From: Kribbella steppae | GTDB taxonomy: Bacteria > Actinomycetota > Actinomycetes > Propionibacteriales > Kribbellaceae | Reading direction: 5' to 3' | NCBI RefSeq assembly: GCF_004342025.1 | Contig: NZ_SLWN01000003.1 | Span: 372,001 to 436,000, forward strand | DNA length: 64,000 bases | Shown here: positions 36,290 to 44,972 of the stretch, in pieces | Position numbering within the stretch: position 1 is the first letter of the stretch | How the letters are laid out: the number at the start of each line of letters is the position of its first letter | The notes under the pieces: model-generated | What the model was told of the DNA's origin: nothing | Databases searched by the model: none | What the model saw: the letters and a program-made list of their open reading frames with translations, nothing else | Translations under genes and position numbers: made by a program

Positions 36290-36975
36290 TTCAGCAGTAC
36301 AGACGCAGGCATCGCGCCGCGCCTTAGTCCCGAAGGCGCGTCGAATCCGACTGTTGCGACCCCTTAAGGTCCTGCGAAGGGCAGCCTGCCACTGTTGGGC
36401 TCTCTCGAACTCCCTACCCGTGAACACCTCCGCGAGCAGGACGCCGTACCCGAGTTCGGCGGCGGCACGATCGGCGAGTCGTTCCTGAGTGCAGGCGGCC
36501 CAGGGCACGACGAACGGCGCGAGGAAGGGGCTCAGCATGAATACCACGTAGTCGCTGAAGCCGAGGAACATCCACACTCCGAGCACACCGACTAGCAGGA
36601 ACCCGATCACGATCTTGGCCATGATCGACAACACCCGATGTCTCAGGCAGAAGACGATCGCCCGGTCAATCGTGCGGGCGGGCACAGTGAGCCAGTACAG
36701 CAGTAGCGACGGCGTACGGGGATTGCCAGGCGGTGCGCCAACTCGCGTGCCAGGACCGCCTCCAGGTGCTGGGGTGGCAGCCGGTACACCGCCCAGCTCG
36801 TCACTGCGACTGTTGACCAGCGGTCGCTGGCGCGGTCGCCTCCGGTCCCTCGTGCGCCCAGACGCGGTAGTGGTCGGGGTTGACGCCGGCGGCGGTGCAG
36901 ACCGCCCCTGATCGTGGGTCGGAGTGGGCCGCGGACGGGGGAGTTGTAGCGGCGGCGTGGAGCCATTCGTGGAGC
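36290..36975 (-). pseudogene. Frameshifted M48-like membrane metallopeptidase
   Basis: Read leftwards from ~36970, three frames carry the parts of one protein. First comes AGVNPDHYRVWAHEGPEATAP, then VTSWAVYRLPPQHLEAVLARELAHRLAIP, then a membrane part (RVLSIMAKIVIGFLLVGVL and two further hydrophobic stretches) and the ERLADRAAAELGYG zinc-ligand segment. The order and content are those of actinobacterial M48 peptidases. The HExxH motif is changed to RELAH, so it has lost its first zinc ligand in addition to at least two frameshifts. It is clearly inactive. A truncated relative of the last part lies at 12315-12548. Confidence 0.65.
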
Positions 36976-37234
36976 GAACTGCCCGATACTGATGAAAAAT
37001 ACGGGCACCGGAGATAGGTTCCTTGCAACGAATCACGCCTGAAGACGGCAGATGTAACGGTGACCTTCCTCCTCGTAATGAGAGGCTCATTCGTTCGACA
37101 CATCAGCCTTCAGCGGTGTGCCGTTGTGAATCGTCAGTGCGCGGCCACTCTCGGACGGCGTCCCACCATCCCCTCGCGGCTTGTCAGGCGACGCATGCTG
37201 AGAGCGAGCTCTTGCTTGAGGAGGCATGCGGCGG

Positions 37235-37432
37235 CTATGACGAGCTGGGCAACTTGAGCTCGCTGCCGGACCCGAGTGTTTGTTCATCGCCGCCGGCTAC
37301 GGTCGCGCGTCTTCCACGTGATGCAGTGACTAGTCCTGCGGCAACCAGTAGCGCGACAGCTCTGTGTGCGGTGCTGGCAGCCACAACCGGCGCCGCCAGC
37401 AGCGACTCGACACCCGCCATCGACGCTCGCAA
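37235..37432 (-). pseudogene. Remnant of a GntR-like winged-helix regulator
   Basis: 65 codons containing ASTAHRAVALLVAAGLVTASRGRRATV, which is the recognition helix and wing of GntR-type regulators of actinobacterial mobile elements. The N-terminal half of the DNA-binding domain is degraded and there is no effector domain. The rest of 36976-37744 shows only overlapping low-quality frames. Confidence 0.45.
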
Positions 37433-37744
37433 AGCGGCTCAGGCCCGCTGACAGATGGCGATCCGACTGCCCGTCCCAGATCCGGCATTGCGGCCCGGCA
37501 GGCGCTGATGGCGGCATCAGAGCCTCACTACTTTGCACCTGGGGACAGCTTCGGGGTCCCGGACCAACTACACTCGCTCTCTGCAGGGTCATCAGCCGCG
37601 GGTGCCACGAGCTGCGCGAGTCGTTCGAGCGCACGCGCTCGGCAAGGCGTACGAACTCGGTCGACGCGCTGAACGGCGCGAGGTGAGTCTCGGCACCTTG
37701 CTGCGGTTCAGGCGCTCGCACGCAAAGTGACTGATATAGCAATC

Positions 37745-37779
37745 GGGGCGCCCGATCAGTGGTAGTGACCGGGTGCCCC
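37745..37779. terminator. Weak hairpin before the lipoprotein gene
   Basis: 37745-37754 pairs with 37770-37779 (one G-U pair) around a 15-nt loop, 30 nt before the lipoprotein start. It could terminate upstream read-through or act in the leader of the lipoprotein mRNA. Confidence 0.3.
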
Positions 37780-37808
37780 TACTCATGTGACGTACAGAAG
37801 GTGGGGAC

Positions 37809-38534
37809 ATGACGGGGAAGTTCGCGGCCGTGTGCGCGGCCGGGATGCTCGCGCTTGTTGGATGCGGTGGGGGATCGGGCTCGGGTTCTGGCGATGTCCA
37901 GGCCGATCAGGCGACAGCCTCGGCGCCCAGCTCGACGCCGGCGAGCACGCCAACGAGCCCGCCCGCCGAGGCGGCAGGCGGGCTCAAAGTTACAGAGGTT
38001 GGGTTCGGGAAGTCAGGCGAATACGTGACGGCGGTAGCGGTGATCCACAACGGCTCGGATCAGATCTCGTCGCTTGAGGTCAGCTTTGCCGCGTACGACG
38101 CGGCGGGAGAGGTGCTCGGCCAGCAGGAGACGTCTGCGCCGATCGCTCGCGCCAATGCCACGGTTGCGACCACAGTGCCGATCGAAGTCAAGACAGGCAA
38201 GGTCGCCAAGGTGACAGCCGAGGTCAACGTCCTGCAGAAGCAGAAGGACGATCACCCGACGTCGGCCTTCGTCGCGTCCGGCGTTCGCTACCGCCCGGGC
38301 GACTACGACGCCTCGGTCACCGGGAAGATCACGAGTCGCTACGACCAGGACGTAAAGGACGCCTACGTCGCCGCGGTCTGTCGCGACGCGGCAGGCAAGA
38401 TTGTCGGGGGAGGAGAGGACTACTACAGCGTCAAGGGTGGCGGATCGACCGCCGTCCAGGTCTCGGTCAGCGGAGGCCGCGCGAAGTCCTGCCAGCTCTA
38501 CCCGACCCTTGGCGGCGCCAGCTCGGCGAGCTAG
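37809..38534 (+). CDS. Lipoprotein with an FxLYD-like domain
   Basis: 241 aa from ATG 37809. The N-terminus MTGKFAAVCAAGMLALVGC is a lipoprotein signal with the lipobox ending at C19, followed by a Gly/Ser and Pro/Ser/Thr spacer (~20-60). The folded part is beta-rich with two immunoglobulin-like halves (VTAVAVIHNGSDQISSLEVS and ITSRYDQDVKDAYVAAVC). This is the pattern of FxLYD domains in surface lipoproteins. It is probably displayed on the outer face of the membrane, with a ligand- or wall-binding role. It stands alone, and its stop overlaps the stop of the opposite-strand recombinase remnant by 4 nt. Confidence 0.75.
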   Translation: MTGKFAAVCAAGMLALVGCGGGSGSGSGDVQADQATASAPSSTPASTPTSPPAEAAGGLKVTEVGFGKSGEYVTAVAVIHNGSDQISSLEVSFAAYDAAGEVLGQQETSAPIARANATVATTVPIEVKTGKVAKVTAEVNVLQKQKDDHPTSAFVASGVRYRPGDYDASVTGKITSRYDQDVKDAYVAAVCRDAAGKIVGGGEDYYSVKGGGSTAVQVSVSGGRAKSCQLYPTLGGASSAS

Positions 38535-38840
38535 GCAGCGTCGATCAGGCGGCCGTCAGCGGTTCGCCATTGGATGTGGATCGACTCGGGCGTCGGCTTG
38601 GCGCCCGAGCCGATCGGCAGGATGGTGACGACCGTCAGCGCCCTGATCACCGCGCGCTTCAGTTCGAGCGGCGCCGCCTTCCACTTCTGAGCCTCATCGG
38701 GGCCGGCGAGCTGCAGGATGCCGGGTTTTGGGTGGCGCACGCACAAAGCTCCGCCTTCGCCGCTGCGATCTTGGCCCGGATCTTCCCGGTCACCCGGGTG
38801 AGCTGCTCGACGGAGATCTCGTCGTCTGCAGTCCAGGTGA
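38531..38840 (-). pseudogene. C-terminal remnant of a large serine recombinase
   Basis: The frame at the 3' end reads ILQLAGPDEAQKWKAAPLELK then RAVIRALTVVTILPIGSG and KPTPESIHIQWR. This is the characteristic C-terminal end of large serine integrases. The upstream piece EISVEQLTRVTGKIRAKIAAA (recombinase helical segment) is in another frame, so there is a frameshift near 38740. The catalytic domain is absent. It abuts a glycosidase fragment. Confidence 0.6.
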
Positions 38841-39117
38841 TCGAGCCGGTCCGCATGCGACCACGGCGTACCGTTGAAGCCTTCGATCGAGCCGCGGTAC
38901 CGCATCGCCGGCCAGTCGCGGATCTCGACGCCGTCCAGATGGTTGCCCTGGACAAGCTGTGCGAGGGTCTGCGCGACGTAGAAGGTCCCGTCGGTGTCGA
39001 CTCCGTCGAGCACGATCTCGCGTTCGCCAACGGCGACGACGTACCCCTCGGCGGGTAGTCCCTCGGCTGATTCCACCTCGAGGGCGGTGGCGCGTCCGCC
39101 GAGCCGGGCAGACTAGA
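38831..39117 (-). pseudogene. Fragment of a GH84-type beta-N-acetylglucosaminidase
   Basis: The translation GYVVAVGEREIVLDGVDTDG, FYVAQTLAQLVQ, and RDWPAMRYRGSIEGFNGTPW matches the end of the N-terminal domain and the start of the catalytic barrel of GH84 enzymes (normally EGFYGTPWSH). The gene lacks both the beginning and everything after the first barrel strand, including the catalytic aspartates. It stops being GH84-like exactly where the recombinase remnant begins (~38831), as if a deletion or integration event fused the two. Confidence 0.6.
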
Positions 39118-39222
39118 CATGTCGCCTGTCCGGATCCGATGTCACCGCCGGAGCCGGCTCCCGCAAGGTGTCGAGGTGTCAGGTACTCCCACCGGCAGGC
39201 AGATCTGGGCTGGCGACTTTGT

Positions 39223-39732
39223 TCAGCGAAGGCGCCTGATCACCTCGCGGGCGAACGCCTCATGAAGCTGGTGCCCGTTGTCGTTCTCAGGTCGGGGGAT
39301 TGCGAGAGCGTCTGAGCCCCGCACCACTAGTTGGTAGTCACATGTGAAGTTTTCAGCGTCTGACGAAACCAGCCTTAGCAGCCGAACCTCTGACAATTCG
39401 CTCAGAGGTAGGATCCTGCCGAACACGCTTGGGGCCGGCGGACCCTGCACCGGCTCGTCGCATCCTGGGAACCAGTCACCGCCTGACCTGTACCCCGTCA
39501 CCTGAAAGACTGAATCGGCTGCGAGAGCCATGCACTCCCACCTCGCCTGAGCGGGGTGGGTCGACCGGTTGCACCGGTACTCAGAGACCGCGGCGCTGAC
39601 CAGCGATGCGTCCCCGATTAGCCCGACGAACGCCTGAACGATCTCGCGGGGAGCCTCGATCTGCCGGTCCCTGTATCTCTCGTTGAAGTGGTCGTTCATG
39701 CTGCGGAGCGGGCCTAGGCCCTCGAGCTTCAT
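39223..39732 (-). CDS. Hypothetical protein
   Basis: 169 aa from ATG 39732, preceded by GGAGGGATCC on the minus strand. It is soluble, with a helical N-terminus (MNDHFNERYRDRQIEAPREI), a middle segment with two cysteines (YRCNRS, PGCDEP) and a beta-rich end (EVRLLRLVSSDAENFTCDYQLVVRG). No catalytic motif recognised. It stands alone among remnants. Codon use looks normal for the host, which supports it being real. Confidence 0.55.
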   Translation of the reverse strand: MKLEGLGPLRSMNDHFNERYRDRQIEAPREIVQAFVGLIGDASLVSAAVSEYRCNRSTHPAQARWECMALAADSVFQVTGYRSGGDWFPGCDEPVQGPPAPSVFGRILPLSELSEVRLLRLVSSDAENFTCDYQLVVRGSDALAIPRPENDNGHQLHEAFAREVIRRLR

Positions 39733-40105
39733 GGATCCCTCCAGAACCGGACTCGATATGGCCCGCGCTTGCTGACGTCCGGGTGCTCTCCCATGCGCTG
39801 GGTTCTAGCCCAGGCTGTAGCAGAACGCCAGCAGATTGTACGCCTTGACGTTCTCGGCGATCGAGTTCGTGATCGCCTCTCGAGGCTCGAAGAGTCGTCA
39901 ACTGAGCTGGCCCGAACAGTTCCGGAACTGGCCTGGTCGGTGCTGCACCGTCTATCCGGCGCGGGTGAGGCTCAGGCCGAGATGCTGCGGGCGCCGCCGA
40001 GGGTTGCACCGGATGACCGTGCTGACCGACGACCGATTCGTTGATCCGAGCGAGGACCCGGACGAGCGCGTCGACAGGAAAGTGGTTAGTCTCCGCGACG
40101 CGGAC
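39733..40105. other. Gene-free stretch
   Basis: Only overlapping short frames are seen on both strands, none with a ribosome site or recognisable domain. A plus-strand frame (39769-40044) has a helical-looking DRLSRLEESSTELARTV segment but no support beyond that. Confidence 0.4.
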
Positions 40106-41146
40106 CTACCGCGCCCAACCGCCAGGTGCGAGCCTGATCATGTCTGCACGGACGGTGACCATCCCGCGGTCCGCACCTGACGGGGAGTCGTCCAGGTTCA
40201 CCGGGTAGGTACCGGTTTCCCAGCACTCGGTCATGGTGACTAGGAGCGGACAGATGCTTCCTTCCCAGCCGGCTTCGAAGTGATTTCCGCTGGAGCCGGT
40301 GAAGGATTCGAGCAGGGTGACACGGTCGCCGTCATTGAATTTCGGGCGGATATAGACCATGTCTTCCTTGCGGTATACGTGGTAGTGACCTGGAATTCGC
40401 TCCAGAGCTGCTCCGCCTACGCCCGGAAAGGCGCCGCCTGAGTACAGTTCGCGGCCGTCGTCCAGGGCGACGAGGTACTTGGACTGCAGTTTCATCTGTG
40501 CGATGAGCTCGGCGGTTGCGGGGTCCGGGTACAGGATGGTGCCTTCGTCGCCGGCGGCAACGGTTGGATCTGCTCCGCTGTGCTCGAGCTCCGGGTCCCA
40601 CGTCAGCACCTTTTCACCGGGCTCGGCCGAGCCCCAGAACGGGTTGGCCAAGCGCACGCGGTCTCCTTCCTCGAAGCCGGAGGGTGCGGCAGGCTTCGGT
40701 GCCGGAGGCGGACGTTTGACGACGACCGGTGGGGTTACCGCCGCGGGGGTGGGCGGCGGGACGTACTCAACCGGCTCGGGGGCAGGCTGTGGTGCGGGTG
40801 GGACGTAGGCGACCGGCTCGGGGACAGGCTGTGGTGCGGGTGGGATGTACGCGACCGGCTCGGGGACAGGCTGTGGTGCGGGTGGGATGTACGCGACCGG
40901 CTCAGCGTCCGGTTGCTTGATCTCCTCCGTGTGGTGGTACCTGGCATGGGACGAATGCCGGCACGGTGCCGGATCGCGCCAGTCGTCGATGAACCAGACC
41001 ACCGGCCACAGCAGACTCATGGCCGCCGCGCTCGGGATACCGGGCTCGTCCGGCGACGGCTCCACGCCGCACCGGCGCTTGTAGTACCGCCGCCCGCAAA
41101 CGGCCAACCCCACCAGCCAACTGACGAACACAACGAACCAGAACAT
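40106..41146 (-). CDS. Membrane-anchored protein with proline-rich repeats and SH3-like C-terminal modules
   Basis: 346 aa from ATG 41146. An N-terminal membrane segment (FWFVVFVSWLVGLAVC) and a second hydrophobic stretch near residue 45 (AMSLLWPVVWFI) precede a linker of four 14-residue repeats (EPVAYIPPAPQPVP type, ~residues 80-135). The C-terminal ~190 residues contain two modules beginning GDRVRL and GDRVTLLE with short beta strands (GDEGTILYPDP, SKYLVALDDGREL, WEGSICPLLV). These resemble small SH3-like or KOW-like barrels. It is probably a cell-surface or membrane-tethered scaffold. No enzyme motif. Position beside the zinc-ribbon mini-gene suggests a two-gene unit. Confidence 0.7.
   Translation of the reverse strand: MFWFVVFVSWLVGLAVCGRRYYKRRCGVEPSPDEPGIPSAAAMSLLWPVVWFIDDWRDPAPCRHSSHARYHHTEEIKQPDAEPVAYIPPAPQPVPEPVAYIPPAPQPVPEPVAYVPPAPQPAPEPVEYVPPPTPAAVTPPVVVKRPPPAPKPAAPSGFEEGDRVRLANPFWGSAEPGEKVLTWDPELEHSGADPTVAAGDEGTILYPDPATAELIAQMKLQSKYLVALDDGRELYSGGAFPGVGGAALERIPGHYHVYRKEDMVYIRPKFNDGDRVTLLESFTGSSGNHFEAGWEGSICPLLVTMTECWETGTYPVNLDDSPSGADRGMVTVRADMIRLAPGGWAR
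40771..40904. repeat. 42-bp tandem repeat inside the proline-rich protein gene
   Basis: Three near-identical 42-bp units (40771-40812, 40813-40854, 40855-40896) plus the start of a fourth. Each begins CCGGCTCGGGG and encodes one 14-residue PEPVAY(I/V)PPAPQP unit. Differences are few, so the array expanded recently or is kept homogeneous, and its copy number could vary between strains. Confidence 0.9.
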
Positions 41147-41178
41147 CCACGCCCCCTCGGCCGTGCCGGCCGGCTCCG

Positions 41179-41295
41179 CTACTTGATGTACGGATCCGGC
41201 ACGGTCTTCCCGCAGTGTTCACACGGATCGTTGTAGTGTTCCCGAACCCACGTCTGGTGCCCGCAGTGCGGGCAGGTGACTTTTACGTTCCCCAT
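41179..41295 (-). CDS. 38-residue zinc-ribbon protein
   Basis: From ATG 41295 the frame reads MGNVKVTCPHCGHQTWVRE, then a second CEHC pair and ends TVPDPYIK. Two CxxC pairs make a minimal zinc ribbon. The frame is open further upstream to 41583, but that part is unstructured and unlikely to be translated with it. It lies 32 nt before the start of the proline-repeat protein on the same strand and may form an operon with it. Confidence 0.5.
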   Translation of the reverse strand: MGNVKVTCPHCGHQTWVREHYNDPCEHCGKTVPDPYIK

Positions 41296-41600
41296 GTCAT
41301 CGACCTTCCCCCCGTTTGCCGGTCTATCGGCGGGAACCACAAGTCCGTTACGGCCGATGAAGAATTCAAACAAATGATTGTGGGTTTCCTCCGACTTGCC
41401 GGAGACAGCGTGCCACCGAGGACTGACGAGCAAGCCGGACCGCTCGGCTTCGAGGATGTGCTGTTGAGAGGTGCCTACAAGTTGGGGCTCCATTGACTCC
41501 GAGTACAAACACGTCGTGCCCAGGCTGATCTTGCTGAGTACGATGAGGATGCGTTCGAGCTGATCTAGGCGTTTGAAACGCACGAGGAAGGGCTTTACGA

Positions 41601-44180
41601 ATGCGTGCTCATGAGGTGAGCTTCCTCGACCTGGTCCAGGGTGAGAAGCAATTCCAGGTTCCGCTGTACCAGCGGCCTTACAGCTGGGTAGAGCCGCAGC
41701 TCGCTCGGCTGTGGAGGGACATCGTCGAGCAGAGCAGCGCCATGGCGGTGTCCTCGGCTCACCCGCGGCACTTCATCGGGTCGGTCGTGATCGCGCCGAG
41801 TCCGGCGTTGCACGCGGCCGGCGTACAGCGGTGGTTGGTCGTCGATGGCCAGCAACGGCTCACCACGCTGATGCTGGCGCTGGCCGCATTGCGTGACCAC
41901 GTCGAGCAGACCGACAACCGCGACGCGGACCGCATCCATCGGCAGTATCTGGTGAACGAGTTCCGGCAGGGTGACGAGCATCTTCGTCTGTTGCCGACCC
42001 AGGCGGATCGCGATTCCTACCGGGCGCTGATGCTCAAGCACTCGACTGGCGAGCGGATCGGCAACATCAGCGAGGCCTACCGGTACTTCCGAGCCGCGTT
42101 GGTTGCAACGGACGATCCTGACGATGATGAGGACCTGACCCGGATCGAAAACACCATCCGGGCCGGGCTGTCAATCGTCGAGATCACCGCAGAGCCGGGC
42201 GATAACGTCTACCGGATCTTTGAGTCGCTCAACAACACAGGCATGAAGCTCAGCCAGGCAGATCTGCTGCGCAACTACCTGTTTATGCGACTGCCCAAGC
42301 GCGGCGAAGATGTCTACCGTGACGTCTGGCTTCCAATCCAGGAAGCGCTAACGGGATCGCAGCTCGAGCTCCTCGTATGGCTGGATCTGGTCATCCGCGG
42401 CGATGTGCGCGTCAAGCAGTCAGAGATCTACCGTGCCCAGCAGGAACGTCTCGAGGGAATCGACGACGGAGACGAGGCTGCGATCGAGGCCGAGATAGCC
42501 GAGCTGGCACGAAGGTCCCGGCACCTCGAACGCATCCTAGACCCAGCGAAGGAGCCTGATTACCAACTCAGCGTCGGCCTCCGGCGCCTTCGCGCGTGGG
42601 GCGCAGCCACCGCCTACCCGCTCGTCATGCATCTGCTCGACCTGCTGGACCGAGGCGTCACCGACGCAACCGATGTTGCCGAAGCGTTGGCCTACATCGA
42701 GAGTTTCCTGGCCCGGCGCATGATCTGCCAGGTGCCGACCAACAACCTTAACCGCGTCTTCAACGCCTCACCGAGCGCGGTTGGTGATACCGGGCCCATC
42801 GCCCCGGTCGTGCGCCGGTACCTATCCGGGCGACGCCGGTACTGGCCGAGCGATGCTGAGCTCAGGAACAGCGTGCGCAACCGCCCGTTCTACTGGACCG
42901 GCCGTGGCCCGCAGCGCGCCTACGTCCTGCGCCGGCTCGAGGAGAGCTACCAGGCTGCTGAACCTGTCGACTTCGACCGCGCCAAGCTCACCATCGAACA
43001 CGTCCTTCCGCAGACTCTGACGCAGGAATGGATCGACCTCCTGGCCGCCGAGGTGACCGACGAGGGAGGCCCGAAGCAACTGCACGAGCTGATCGTGCAT
43101 ACCCTCGGCAATCTCACCCTGACCGCCGAGAACGCCAAGCTGTCCAACAGTCCGTTTCAACGCAAGCAGGACATCTATCAGTCGAGTGCGCTGCGGATGA
43201 ATCGAGAGATTGCAGACTCGCCAACCTGGGGCAAGGCGCAGATCCTGGCCCGCAGCGACGGCCTGGCCGAGCGCGCTCTTCGCATCTGGCCGAGTCCGAC
43301 CGACGGTGTCACCGACGAGAGCGAGGGCCGGGACTGGTCGCTGCTCCGGCGCGCGTGCGCCGCCATCCCTCCCGGGACGTGGACTACCTACGGCGATCTG
43401 GCCGAGCTCGTTGGCAGCCACCCGGTCCCAGTCGGCGTGCACCTGGCCACGCACCCAGTCCTGAACGCCTGGCGGGTGCTGACCGTGGACGGCCGGATTT
43501 CTCCGGGATTCCGTTGGGAGACCGAGGGACGCACCGACGACCCGCAGCAGCTTCTCGAGTCAGAAGGCCTCACGTTCGTGTCGGGTCGGGCGGCCCCAGC
43601 ACAACGTCTGACGGGCACGGACCTCGCTGCGCTTCTAGGGATGGAAGCCAGTGAGCCGTTACCCCGCCCGGACGCCAAGGTCGACCTCGACTCGGAGGCG
43701 GGGCAGCGCTTCCTCGCCCAGCTCACTGAGGCCCACCCGCATGCTGTGGACGGTGTCCAGGATCTGCTGTCCGCGTGGCGGGCATCGGGCGGCGAGCTCT
43801 CCTACGGCAGCGCGGCGGAGACGTCATGCTTCCTTACACTCGAGCCAGCACGCTACGACATCCAGTCGACCTGGCCACTCGTGCTCTACCCACAAACCGG
43901 AGTGGCCGAAGTGGTGTTTCAGCACATGCGGCGCCGTCCAGTCTTCGACGATGTCGCGCTACGCGATGAGTTCCGGCAGCGCATCGAGCACGCAGGTCTG
44001 GAGATTCCCCAGGCCAAGCTCAATCTTCGGCCGTCCTTCTCGCTCGACCTCCTCACAGACCCGCAGCGGCGCTCGGCGATCACGAGCGCGTTGGAATGGT
44101 TCGCGATGGTCTTCCAAGCGCGACTAGCTCAGGCTGAGCGTGACAGTGCAGCCACCATGTTCAACGACAGCGAGAGCTGA
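41601..44180 (+). CDS. GmrSD-type (DUF262-DUF1524) type IV restriction protein with a C-terminal alkyltransferase-like domain
   Basis: 859 aa from ATG 41601. The DUF262 domain shows the YQRPYSW opening (residues ~23-29) and VVDGQQRLTTLML (~79-91), the ParB-like nucleotide-dependent core. The DUF1524 domain carries the HNH-type signature TIEHVLPQTL (~459-468) with HTLGNLTLTAENAKLSN ~35 residues later. Residues ~576-665 form an MGMT-like DNA-binding domain (IPPGTWTTYGDLAELVG, HPVLNAWRVL) in which the catalytic PCHR is replaced by HPVL, so it is alkyltransferase-like (ATL), without methyl-acceptor cysteine. A further ~140-residue domain ends the chain. GmrSD proteins cut phage DNA carrying modified (for example glucosylated) bases. 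The ATL domain may add lesion or modified-base recognition. Confidence 0.88.
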   Translation: MRAHEVSFLDLVQGEKQFQVPLYQRPYSWVEPQLARLWRDIVEQSSAMAVSSAHPRHFIGSVVIAPSPALHAAGVQRWLVVDGQQRLTTLMLALAALRDHVEQTDNRDADRIHRQYLVNEFRQGDEHLRLLPTQADRDSYRALMLKHSTGERIGNISEAYRYFRAALVATDDPDDDEDLTRIENTIRAGLSIVEITAEPGDNVYRIFESLNNTGMKLSQADLLRNYLFMRLPKRGEDVYRDVWLPIQEALTGSQLELLVWLDLVIRGDVRVKQSEIYRAQQERLEGIDDGDEAAIEAEIAELARRSRHLERILDPAKEPDYQLSVGLRRLRAWGAATAYPLVMHLLDLLDRGVTDATDVAEALAYIESFLARRMICQVPTNNLNRVFNASPSAVGDTGPIAPVVRRYLSGRRRYWPSDAELRNSVRNRPFYWTGRGPQRAYVLRRLEESYQAAEPVDFDRAKLTIEHVLPQTLTQEWIDLLAAEVTDEGGPKQLHELIVHTLGNLTLTAENAKLSNSPFQRKQDIYQSSALRMNREIADSPTWGKAQILARSDGLAERALRIWPSPTDGVTDESEGRDWSLLRRACAAIPPGTWTTYGDLAELVGSHPVPVGVHLATHPVLNAWRVLTVDGRISPGFRWETEGRTDDPQQLLESEGLTFVSGRAAPAQRLTGTDLAALLGMEASEPLPRPDAKVDLDSEAGQRFLAQLTEAHPHAVDGVQDLLSAWRASGGELSYGSAAETSCFLTLEPARYDIQSTWPLVLYPQTGVAEVVFQHMRRRPVFDDVALRDEFRQRIEHAGLEIPQAKLNLRPSFSLDLLTDPQRRSAITSALEWFAMVFQARLAQAERDSAATMFNDSES

Positions 44181-44241
44181 CAGACCACGCCGACCATGAT
44201 CGGAGCGAATGCGACGTAGCTAGTCGAGGGCCGCCCTCTGG

Positions 44242-44646
44242 TCAGAGATCGGGCCCCGGACCGCCGCAGCACGCGATGTGCGCAACCCACGCCAGGATTT
44301 CGGACTGTTGCTCGTAGCAAGTCGCGTTGAAGCGGTGCAGACCCTCGAGGAGGAAGTAGGGATACTGGCCACTCGGATTGTGAAGGAAGTTCACCGGTGG
44401 TAGCGCCTCGCCGGCCCGTATCGCTGTCCGAATGCTGTCGACCTTGTCGGCCGAATCGCCCCCCAGTTGATCCTCCAGTCGCTGCCGCGGATCGACTCCG
44501 TCGACAGGAACGCGCTCCAACTGCCAACACGGCAGGACCGGACTCGCGCCGTATGTCTCCAGGTTTTCGAGCGTGGAGTCGTAGTGGTGATCCGGTGTGA
44601 GCCGATTGCACTCCTCGGCGCTCAACCACGGTCCATTTCGGGTCAT
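44242..44646 (-). CDS. Small ParB-like protein
   Basis: 134 aa from ATG 44646 (MTRNGPWLSAEECNRL). It is acidic, with a PVNFLHNP...YFLLEGLHRFNA segment. The EGLHRxNA pattern is like the box II (E-G-x-R) of ParB/Srx-type nucleotide-binding domains. The frame continues upstream to 44958 but is Arg/Pro-rich and not protein-like there. It sits between the GmrSD-type gene and the integrase and converges on the former. The role is unknown, and the ParB-like call rests on one motif. Confidence 0.5.
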   Translation of the reverse strand: MTRNGPWLSAEECNRLTPDHHYDSTLENLETYGASPVLPCWQLERVPVDGVDPRQRLEDQLGGDSADKVDSIRTAIRAGEALPPVNFLHNPSGQYPYFLLEGLHRFNATCYEQQSEILAWVAHIACCGGPGPDL

Positions 44647-44972
44647 GGCACGAGTATTGCTGAGGCATCGCGCGGGTATTCTCTTTAGGCCAAGCGCGAC
44701 AGGCGGAGGCCGTTTGGATGCCGTCCATGCGGGCATCGAATCGGGCGACCACCTGTTCACCTTTCGCCGCAACTCGAACGCGGCCATATCTACGACCGCC
44801 GTAATCACGCGCACGCACAAATGATCGACATCTGGGGTGCGGGTACTACATCCGGGTCGGCAGAGCAGCCGCAGCACGTAGCGCGCCCCAGCCGCCGAGG
44901 GACTTGGCCGATCACGCGATCTGCTGTAGCAGCTCGCCGGTGCGGCGTTCCGCGTCAACGGTGCCTATGGCT

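Noticed and set aside
41296..41583. Upstream part of the zinc-ribbon frame as one 134-aa protein
   Set aside because: The upstream part is unstructured and the internal ATG gives a complete small zinc-ribbon protein.
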